Part shown: positions 1 to 32,400 of the stretch, piece by piece | Layout of the letters: each line of letters begins with the position of its first letter | Numbering within the stretch: position 1 is the first letter of the stretch | Assembly: GCA_030141605.1 (NCBI GenBank) | Contig: JAQGDQ010000805.1 | Span: 35,001-93,743, forward strand | Direction: 5' to 3' | Source of the DNA: Tubiluchus corallicola | Taxonomy: Eukaryota > Priapulida > Priapulimorpha > Priapulimorphida > Tubiluchidae | Length of the DNA: 58,743 bases | Notes under the pieces: model-generated | Told to the model about the DNA's origin: nothing | Databases searched by the model: none | What the model saw: the letters and a program-made list of their open reading frames with translations, nothing else | Program-made: the position numbers and the translations under genes

Positions 1-30
1 TATTACTTTTTACTTGAATTTAATTTTTAG

Positions 31-22412
<22,382 letters not shown>

Positions 22413-22753
22413 AAGCATTTTTCAAGTGATTATTATATCCCTAGTAAACAAAAACATTTTCTTGTATATCGTAAACTCAGTAACATTGTTCTTCGTTTTC
22501 AAGGTCCGCTTACCTGTATAGAATGTTTTACTTATAACATGATATCTTATATTGGTGTATTTATAATATCATAAATTGGACCATGGCAATGTTTATTTAT
22601 CGGTGATAGAACCATACCAGAAAGACTTTTATGTTACACGTTTAATATTGCCATATGTTAATATTATCTTTCTTTTATTTGACAGGTAACGTTAGACATC
22701 TAATGTCAAATTTTATCTGCACAATATTTCAATAATGCATGTTTTTACATTTA

Positions 22754-22906
22754 ATTAAAAGTGATTTTGCACAAAGAAAAAACAAAAAAAAACTGAAAGG
22801 TTTTGTTCTGGGTTTTTGAATAATTACACTGCTATCAAGTATCTGTAATTTAACTCCCGCGATTGAAACAACTTTAGAAAACATTGCATGAAGTTTGAAA
22901 AATAAA
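22754..22906 (+). promoter_or_regulatory. Candidate polyadenylation signals for the transglutaminase
   Basis: ATTAAA at 22754-22759 and AATAAA at 22901-22906 lie 342 and 489 nt after the stop. The second is inside a copy of repeat family A, so it may be coincidental. Transcript data would decide. Confidence 0.3.
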
Positions 22907-23135
22907 CAGAGCATTCATAGCACACTCTTCATTAACTAATCAAAAAGTTTAAATTACTTTATATTGTCAGTAAGATCAATAATGTGGTTTTGCTGAACTA
23001 GTGATGCACACTGGGATGGTGATGCAGTGATATTTTACCAGGTGGCTCGAATATTTTAAAATCAACAAGAAGTTTGCTTTTCCAATTACATAAGTTTTTC
23101 AAAGAGGTAAGGTTAATGCTAAGTAATAAAATCTT
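22838..23135 (+). mobile_element. Dispersed repeat family A, copy 3
   Basis: Lies downstream of the transglutaminase stop. It shares TGCATGAAGTTTGAAA, CAGAGCATTCATAGCACAC, ATTTTACCAGGTGGC and CATAAGTTTTTCA with the other copies. Confidence 0.75.
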
Positions 23136-23305
23136 TGCATAATTATATAATAATAAATTACTGGTTTCATCAAATCTTTCAGCCGCATAATCGTCACTCC
23201 AATCAGGTACTTTCCACTCAAATCGTTAAAGTTAAACTGAACCCTCACTATACTATAAACTTCTATGACCTAAAATCCTACTGTCATTACTAATATTCAA
23301 TTTAT

Positions 23306-23640
23306 TTTATTACAAACTTACTGTAAACTTGTTTCTTTTGATTTTTTATTACGTCGTTGTTAGCGGTATTAAATTCGAAGAACCGATATTTTTCGTTGCG
23401 CGAGACGAATGGCGTAATGCGTGCAATCACGAGGTCACCAAAGTTCGGTAAACAAACATCGGTAACCAAAGATGCTTTCTGCACTGACAACGTCATTCTC
23501 GCTCACTCACGCCAAAGACGCGAAACATGGCGACGTTACGTCATAAAGATCATAAAGATCAACGCCTCCCATTCTTTTATTGAATATTTGTATATTAAAG
23601 ACAGAAACAAGGTTTTAATTCATCAAGAACTTGTGCATTT
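23306..23640 (-). mobile_element. Dispersed repeat family B, copy 2, inverted
   Basis: GTTAGCGGTATTAAATTCGA, then AATCACGAGGTCACCAAAG, AACCAAAGATGCTTTCTG, GTCATTCTCGCTCAC and ACATGGCG align with the reverse complement of copy 1. The frame at 23357-23659 is a by-product of this repeat. Confidence 0.7.
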
Positions 23641-24089
23641 TTTGTTTACTTTTCCCTAGTTTACAGTTAAAAAGTTTGTTTTAAATTAAGCTCCAAAAAT
23701 ATTTATACCGTAAAAACATAATGCCATAATACTTTTTTTGTTTTGGTGATTGTAATAGATTTCAGAACACGCTTTTATCAGCTAAAACATGGACTATGAT
23801 TTCTTTGACACAACACCAGGGTTCCTTTATCAAAACCATTAAACTGATGGTGAATTGTAAATAATTAATACATGTACAATGTACATACAAGCCGTTATGT
23901 GAATCGTAAGTTCAAAGCAGCATAAATAATAAATACATTGTCAACAAGCATATTTACAATAACAATAATAATAACAATAAAGTTAAAATTTCTCATTAAA
24001 ATGCTAGTATTTACAAGTGAAAAACACAAGCGTCAACTTATTCTTCATCTTTGTCACAACAGTGTTTTGCACTGGATTGTTACTTTTGG

Positions 24090-24467
24090 AATAAGCCTTT
24101 TCACAGTTCCAGCGATTGATGATGATCGTGAAATGGTCAACAGTTAAGTGAACTGCGCATCGGATTTGTGTACATTGGACTCACAGCCCAAGCTATTGTA
24201 ATAGTAACAGTTTTAACAGCAAACTAGAATCTTATCTAGTTCATTTTTTCTTATTCCTAAGCAAGATCCTGCTAGTAAATCACTCTAAATACAAACTAAT
24301 GCATAATTTAGTAAAACAACTGAAGTTAGTGAGCTGATGCGGCAGACGGCTTTGCTTTATACACATGTCACATGACAGTGGTAGTTAAGATGCGTTGCTG
24401 TGATACACTTAACCTTTGATCTGCAGCAACTGAGCGTGCGCACAATGAAACTGTGAAAAGGCTTATT
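24090..24467 (-). mobile_element. MITE-like family C, copy 4, intact inverted repeats
   Basis: 378 bp between the two convergent genes. Left end AATAAGCCTTTTCACAGTT and the reverse complement of the right end are identical over 19 nt. There is no coding capacity. The interior matches copies 1 and 3 in reverse orientation. Confidence 0.85.
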
Positions 24468-24610
24468 GTCAGAGGAATATATACGTTTGCCTGCAGATCA
24501 TAAAAAGTTTCACTCTTTTGCACTGGCAAACTGTGGGTCCTTGGAATCTCAATCAACTACATGTCTTTTACGGAATAATCTCTCTTATTAAGGCCCTAAT
24601 GAAGCCGTTT

Positions 24611-26440
24611 CTACCTTGACAGCACGAACCATTGCAAGCATAGCAGGAACAACAAGTTTTGATAACTAAAGCACAAATTTGCACTTACACTCTTTGACTT
24701 GACACGATAATAGTTATGATGCCTTTTTCTTATTTCTTCAATTTCGTTCAGTTTATCAATTACCATACCTGACTCCGTCGTGAGACCACCTGTCAAGTGA
24801 AATGGAGTTTCTGTAGACCTTATGGTTAAATGTTTCTTAGAAAATTCTGTTGTACTGCTACCTGACACTGTTTTTAAGGATGTCTTGGTGGAATGAACAG
24901 GCGTTTCCGTTTCTAATGTGGTACTGAAGTTAGTTGATTCCGTTGTAGATGCTTTTGCCGCGTTGTCTAAATCTGCTTTACCTACGCGATCGGTGGTATT
25001 ATAGTTTTCAATCTGGGTGGGGTAAATGTCCACACGCTTTGTTGTCGTTGATGAGGTCTGATTGGATTCTACGTTACTCTGGATTTGAAATGAGTCTGAA
25101 AATACTTCAAAACCTGGATTCGATTTCTCAAGTGTATATTCAGTTGATTCGGTTTGTACCGCCTCTGTTGATGTAAACCCAGTCTTGAGTATTGTTGGTT
25201 CTGAACTTGTTCGGCTATAATATTCATCTCGCTCTGCTGGGTCAATAAATACTTCCAGTGCTGGATTAACATTTTTAAAAGTGTATCTTTGTGTGGACTG
25301 AGTTGAGGTGCGTTCCGTTAAGACTGGTGTGGTCTGGTGCACTGTGGTTTCCAAATGTGATTGGACACGATCCTCATCATCATAGTTATTATCATCCACA
25401 GAAATGGAACCTTCATTTTTACCCTGTCGAATAAAAGGAAGATTCATTGAACGAACTGTAGTTCCCGTTTTGAACGAAGCAAGCTTTTCTGTTATAGTTG
25501 CAGCTGTTTTTGTAACGGATGACTCAGTGACAGAATGATCGTTCGGTTTCCATGTTAGTGGTGATACTGATAAATGATGAAATGAATTAGTTTCTGATGA
25601 CACGTCTGCTTTTTTTGAAACATCGGGTGTGCCGGTTACAAGTGCCACTGGATTAACGTCAGGTTTGTCCTTTGGGAATGGACCCCCAGTTACTCTTGGA
25701 TCCCAGTTGAAGTCGAAGAAAGCTGGGTAAAATGTTTCATTTTCGGACAAATTCTTGTCAACAGTAGCAAATGGTTTTTGAGTTACATCGGCAGTGTCCT
25801 TTTGGAATGGACCCCCAGTCACTTTTGGATCCCAGTCAAAGTCAAAGAAAGCTGGGTAAAATACCTCGCTTTCGGATTGATTCTCGTCTACAGTTGTGGA
25901 GTTATTGTCTGTCACTGTAAATGCTTGCAAATTTGGATGTATATCAACAGCTTCATCTCTAGTGCTTTGTACTGTTAATGAGTTTTCAGATAATGGATTT
26001 TGTATTCGTAAACGGTTGTCCTTTTCTGGCTTATTCGGCAGACTGCTTGGCGTCGTTGAAAAAAGTCTGTAAGTATGTCTCGTATTAGAAGTAGGTGGAT
26101 TATTTGGCGTGGGCAGTTCATACTTCTGATAAGGATTTAAAGGTTGGCCCACCACGACCCCACTTCCTAATGATGGTTGTTGTGATATGATCAAATGTTT
26201 TGATGTGGGATGAATTTCATGAAATGCGGTAGTGCTTACAGTAGTAGTCGAGGTGGTAGTTGGTCTTCTTGTAGTCGTAGTGTAGGAGCATCCATACTGA
26301 TCAGGCGTAGTTTCGTTTAACACTTCACTGATGATCCCCAGCAAAGGATAACGGCCGTTGCCACAATTACCGCGAAAATCATCAAGATCAAAAGCGTGGA
26401 AGCCAATACCTCCTAAGCACTGCCTCTTGGCGTATTTTAT
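24611..26440 (-). CDS. Chitinase-like exon 8: barrel end, mucin stalk, hydrophobic tail
   Basis: Acceptor CGTGTTTCAG. The exon starts IKYAKRQCLGGIGFHAFDLD; the family has GGAMVWAIDLDDF, so Trp is His. It then runs about 540 residues of Thr/Ser/Pro-rich stalk, starting YTTTTRRPTTT. Two 43-residue repeats share FYPAFFDF, TGGPF and a WDP motif (coding period 129 nt). NPALEVF/NPGFEVF is a second, looser repeat. The end LLFLLCLQWFVLSR could be a GPI-anchor signal or a short membrane anchor. AGT|GTAAGT at 24689/24688 is a good donor, so an isoform that removes the tail is possible. Stop is at 24613-24611. Confidence 0.9.
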   Translation of the reverse strand: MKYAKRQCLGGIGFHAFDLDDFRGNCGNGRYPLLGIISEVLNETTPDQYGCSYTTTTRRPTTTSTTTVSTTAFHEIHPTSKHLIISQQPSLGSGVVVGQPLNPYQKYELPTPNNPPTSNTRHTYRLFSTTPSSLPNKPEKDNRLRIQNPLSENSLTVQSTRDEAVDIHPNLQAFTVTDNNSTTVDENQSESEVFYPAFFDFDWDPKVTGGPFQKDTADVTQKPFATVDKNLSENETFYPAFFDFNWDPRVTGGPFPKDKPDVNPVALVTGTPDVSKKADVSSETNSFHHLSVSPLTWKPNDHSVTESSVTKTAATITEKLASFKTGTTVRSMNLPFIRQGKNEGSISVDDNNYDDEDRVQSHLETTVHQTTPVLTERTSTQSTQRYTFKNVNPALEVFIDPAERDEYYSRTSSEPTILKTGFTSTEAVQTESTEYTLEKSNPGFEVFSDSFQIQSNVESNQTSSTTTKRVDIYPTQIENYNTTDRVGKADLDNAAKASTTESTNFSTTLETETPVHSTKTSLKTVSGSSTTEFSKKHLTIRSTETPFHLTGGLTTESGMVIDKLNEIEEIRKRHHNYYRVKSKSVSANLCFSYQNLLFLLCLQWFVLSR

Positions 26441-29400
26441 CTGAAACACGTGCAATTGGACTGATTATTTAGTTTTTTAGTAGTATAAGACTTGGACGCA
26501 TTGACTGGTTTTCAGTGGCTGAGTGTAGAAATGTGTCTACAGAGTCTAATAATGGCGGAAAGTACAATCTATTGATGTTAAGAAATGAAGTGCTTTTAGT
26601 TCGTATTAACGCCAACCATGTTTTTGCCTAACATTTTCATTTTGCTTGTGTTCACAATGATAAATATGTCCCTATATTAAGCATGTAAATTAACACTCAT
26701 CATTGTTCATTCATAATGATATTCATTAAAAATAAAACAAATGTGAAACCTATATTTCTTATTAATGAACATCTTATTAATGCAGCTGGCCACGTTTTCC
26801 GCTTAATATGGCCACTTAAAACCTGATCACTTCTTTAATTATGGAATCACAGTATTGCATCACAATATGCTTTCATTTGAGCTGTAAATTCTTACCTTAG
26901 CCACAATGCTCTCTTCATTATCATAAGTTATCCACTTGTTTGCGAGTACAGCATATGGAACATCGTATTTATTGTCGTAGTATTTCTCGTAAGGGTAATC
27001 CAGGAATGCTGTACAGATCTACAGTAAAACAAACGATTACAAACAAAATAAATAAATTTATACTACGATCAAGTTTTTAAGGTGTGAAATGATACATAAA
27101 GCTGGATTACTCTATAGGTTCACATAGGCTGCTGCCTAGTGACCCTCTTGCTTGGGGGGGGGGGCGCATACTTTGCATAGCTGACTTTAAAAAAGGAGGC
27201 CAGGAAGACTGAAAATCTAATTTTAAAGTGGTTCCTCATTTGAAATAAAGGATCCTTGTTTGAGGCCTTATTTGAGACACAAAGGGCCTTCGTTTGAGGC
27301 TCTTTATTTGGAGCAAGTACCATTCTTGGAGCCCTTTATTTGGAAATCTGGCGCCAGCAGCTGTGCAAATGTTGCTACAATATATCATTCTTGCTTTGCG
27401 TATAGTTTTGGCATAATTACCAACTTAAGTTTATTTTAGTTAATCTACATATCAAGAGTGCTATTGATATTTTAGTATTGGTTGACTTTTTTGTACAAAA
27501 TGTGTCGTACTCTACTAAATTAAGCTTGATTTAAATATTGCAAACTGTTATGATAACTAATCCTGATTTAAAATTAAGATTGCTTAAGTATTATTGATTG
27601 CTTAAGTATAACAATAATGTTTATTACCTATATTATTATGACTCATTTTGCATTTTGTTCTATTGATAGGGGAGACAAAATGACAAAGCTCACAACAACA
27701 AATGTTAAAATTTAAAGTCTGTTATCAAGTCTAATTCTTGTGATGTTAAATTTAAGATTTTGTAAAATGTGAGCTATTATGTAGTTTGCTGTTGCACGAT
27801 ATCAATGCATTTGTAATTCCACGACGGTAAACATATAGTTTACCATACCTGTTACTTAGCATATTGATCAGTGTGAATTCCCCGTTTCGCTACTGTTAAT
27901 AGCAATAATAATGAAGTTTGGCAAATTGTATACAGTTGTAAAAAACAAACAATATTTGTGAAAATAATAAAGTCGTATATAAAATATATATTTAAGTACG
28001 CAGGTACGCTTATATAATGCAGATGCTATAGATGTGTGTATATAAAGTGTGTGAATAAATATAGTTATATGTAATTAATTTTTATAAATGTAAACTAACA
28101 ACTCATACTCTAATTATAATATGAAACTGTTAATTAGGTATAGCATTCTGTAATGTTTGTAATACTATGTAAGTTTTGCCCTACATATAGAAGGCCTGAC
28201 TTGGAATGAATTTCTGAATAAAATATTTATAATAAAAAATATTACTTTACCTCTTGGTAAGACAAGAAACCTTCCTGTTGAGTCAGCGCACCACTTGGAC
28301 AAGCCCCAAGTGCTGGTGAACCAACAGAAGTCTTCTGATCGTCTAACAACCGAAAACATCTTCCATATCCCGCTATGTTTAGAATGGTTTTCTCTGGGGT
28401 AGCACCTTGAAACTGAAACCACTGGTTCAGCACACTCATCTGCAGAAGGGAAACTATTGTTAACATCCCAAATCCGTTTTATATGCCTAGTGACGGCTCA
28501 TATACTTTGACAGTAACAAAGATAACGCAAGAAGTAACAATGAAAAAATATATTGGTCAAATTATCTTCCTTTTTGTTATATTTTAATTTAGTATCGATT
28601 ATTATTTTGTGTTGACTCTGATTTTGTTTGACTCTTGGTTACAAGTTTTTGGTTTTCATTTTGTTTTGTACTTTTATACAGACATTGTTTGTCATTATTA
28701 TGGTTCATTTTTCAAAACATCAATTGTACATACCCTAAATAGAGTAATTTGCTGCAATATGTTGTTATCGTTATAGGGCAGCTGACATGACGACCGCATG
28801 ATCCTTTCGCAGCCCCTTCTCCGTTACATAATTTTTTATTACGATAGTACAGATATTGCTGTATTTTGTGCAGGAAAATAAAATTAATTGAATTGTATTG
28901 AATGGAATTTCACAATATTTTAATGTCCCAAACGGATATGGTTGTCACTTCAAGTTACAATCTGAAGTGATATTTGTCAGGACATCGTGAAAAAATGTTT
29001 GTTTCATAGTTTACAGTTTACTTCACGCCAAGTGTACTGTTGTCAATCGTGTTCGTGAAACCCACGTTGGTATTGAACAGGGACCCGTAGTCCAAAGATT
29101 TTACTATCTGGTTGTCGTTGTTTTAAAGGTTCAGTTTGTTTAAAGGTTGTTTCAAAAATAGCATGGAACTTTTTGGCATATACATTAATTACATAATTAC
29201 ATTACAATGACATACATACAGTAAAACAACAACGTACAAAACAAAGCTATTACATTATAGCTTTTAGTACAGATACAGTTAGCGTATCATGAAAAAATAA
29301 TAAATAATAATATCAGTATTTATATGTTAGTACTATTTATTGTTTTTTAAAATAATTAAAAATATAATGGGCGACTATTTTGGTTATATACCGTCATTAC

Positions 29401-32400
29401 CGCACATTGCGATTTTAGCTTTTCGTTATCGTTCATGTTAATGAAAATGCTATTGATGCCTGTTGTATAAGAATAAAAATTCGTCTTAACCGGTTGTAGA
29501 AGGAGCAATAAAAAAATGAATTTCGGTTTCTACTCATTGGCTGTCGCAAAGCTGACAGATTCTCATATTCATAGGACGTATCATAAGACGGGAGTAATAG
29601 TTTAATGCAAAGAATTGATGCAATCATGAAAGTTATCAAAATATCACAATAATAAGGGAGGACGCGTTCCACTGCTGGGAAGTATTTTCATGTAAAAAAC
29701 GAAAAAGGAACATAAAAGCACAGCAGTGCGCTGAAACGTCGTGTCTTCTCAATGTTGGACTTTATGGAAGTTACAAAATGATATAGTAACGTCCGCAATG
29801 TTTGTTAGAGCATTTGTAATTCCGGCCTACTTTCAAACCAAACTACCCAAAACTTATCTTTCACTATACGTTAGCTTTGGGTCCCAAAGTCAAACGTCAC
29901 AGGACCAATTACTTGTAAAAGCTTGTGTGACTCAAAGCTAAAACCGTCTGTCGTGAGGGGATGCTCCGCTTTGCGGTGCTTTGCTTAAAAGTTAGTACAG
30001 TTTTATAAAATGAAATCTGCAGATAGATAAACTGGACGAGAAAACATGTAATAAGTATTGAGGCTAAAGTGTAGTTAGCAGATGGTAAGCAAAATGTCAC
30101 AATACTATTCTGGCGCGGACTATTTTAGGTGTATAGATTCAACATTAAAAGAAGATAACGAAAGACTGATTTATATACTTACTATGGTAAAATCTGTGAG
30201 GTTAATAGGCAGAGACCCTAGCGGACTGTTGTGCCCAGTTATATTTTCCCAGGCGCCGTGAAAATCGTATGTCAACAAACTGACGAAATCCAGTGATTGC
30301 ATCATTTGTGGAACATCATAACTGGCTTCAAATCGGTCCTCAGATGGGAATAGTTCAGCTGTTAGAATCAGCTTTTCTCTAGTTGTTTCAATGGCTTCAT
30401 TTTGGAAAGCGTCACTAATGGCCTAAACAATTAGGAAAATTTTTTCTTAATTAAACAATTGCTGTACCTGTTGTAACTTCGGATGAAGCTTATATTTGAT
30501 TTGCAACTACAGATAACAATGATTATGTGACTCTGCATTTTGATGGCGATAATAGTGTTTTTTTGTGATGCGACAGCCAAAATGAAGAAGGCACTAACGT
30601 TGGTGATGATGCAGTTGGTGTCATCAAAATTAATACAATTGATTTGACCACTGTTATTACCATCACAAATTTTATTTTGATTACCGTCCTTTTCATTGCT
30701 TGTGTTGTTGTGATGGTTGTTATTATTGTTTTCGCTATCACTGTCGCTTCTGCTGCAGTTACCATTGCTGTTGGTGTTGTCATAGCTGTTGCAGGTGCTA
30801 AAGTCGTATGTATATGCTGTTGCTGTTAATATAGTAAATGTGTTTGCTGTAATGTTAATGTTGTAAATTTCAAAATGAGAAATTTTTGAAAAATAGTTGC
30901 CCACTTTAAGCAGCTTAGGAAAATTCTCTTTGTCTTCTGGTCTTCCTTCCCTTTCCACTTGTCCGGGATAGCTCCAGTGAATGTCGAGTCCATCGAAGTT
31001 GTGCTCCCTAAGAAGTTTGATCACTTGTCTGGTGAAGAAGTTCCATCGATCTGGACGTTTTGCCAAATCACTGAAACAATACAAAACAAACTTAAGTTAG
31101 AGGACTAACCAACCTTTGACCTGATGTAATCTTTGTTATGTAGACAATTGCAAATGCCTAAACAATGGAAGCAGGATCAGTGCCAAGCAATGCTGAGAAA
31201 ACAACGAAATTTTTGATTGTCATTACTGTGTCGAGCTTGTCGAGCTTAGGCTTAGTTAAAGTACTGAAACTATCGCTGTTGTTATAGCACAGTTGTTGAA
31301 GTTGCCATTCCAATAAATATCTTTAGGCATGAAGACTTTAGAGTTGTTACTTTGAAAATAAAGTTAACTGAACACTTCCAGTTATTTATTAATTATTAAT
31401 GTATTAGCACATTTTAGACAAATTCAGAGCAGGTCTATGTATTGACAAATATGAAGCAGCTTTTCCTCCACACAATTTATGCTAAGAGAAAGCCAGAAGT
31501 GAAACCCACACCATGAAGAATTTTAGACTTCTTTCAATTCTTTGGAAGTGGAGCTGCTAAGACAAGCAAACAATATACGCTTACAATGATATTTTACGTT
31601 GCATTCTCAGAGATTTAGTTTAATTTGCTTTTCAACTTTATTTTTTCATTTAATCAATTTGTATTCTGAATTACAACATTTTATCAACTGAATCTAAGCA
31701 TCAAAATCTTTTATTCTGAATAATTTTGTACATGCAAATAAAGTGTGTATAGTTTTAAATTGTATTTCATATTTTGCATTTTTTATACTTATTTATATTA
31801 CGTATCGTTTTAGTACACTCGACCTGGATATAAAGGAGCTTATAGCTATTCTAGATATCGAGTTTAAATAAAGCTCTTATCTTACCTTATCTCATCTCAT
31901 CTCATCTCATCTCATCTCACCTCACCTCACCCTACCTTATCTTATCCGTACTAAGACAAGTAGTAGTAATTTCTACTTGAGCTAAATCTTAGGGTTAGGG
32001 TTTACTTTAACTGTAGATTCTTAGTTTAGTAAATGCCTCTAAGAAATTCTGTCCAGTCTGTCCTTTTTCGTGGAATTGACAATTAATAACTCTTCGTAGT
32101 GTGTCAGTCGTGTATAGAACGCAGTCGTGTTTTTTCTAATAAACAAAAAAGTACAAGTCATATGCAGTGTTATACTGAATTACTGAATCAATGATAAAAG
32201 GCTATAGTAGAAATGCACTCACCTGAACGGTTTTGGTCCCATCGTGTAACCGCCAACGCTTAAGATGACCCTTAAATCTTTATTGTCTTCTTTTAACTTC
32301 GTCACACCCGGATATCCAAAATCTATTTATAAAATGTCAGAAATTAAATGTGAGCGTTAATAGGGAGAAGATCTCTAGCTGAGTGGTCGTGGTTCAAGTT

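Noticed and set aside
30431-30904. Continuation of the exon 4 frame (217-codon frame 30431-31084), Asn/Thr-rich on the minus strand
   Set aside because: GH18 homology stops at the GTGGGC donor and resumes in phase at 30422. The Asn-rich part is a GTT/ATT microsatellite in the intron.
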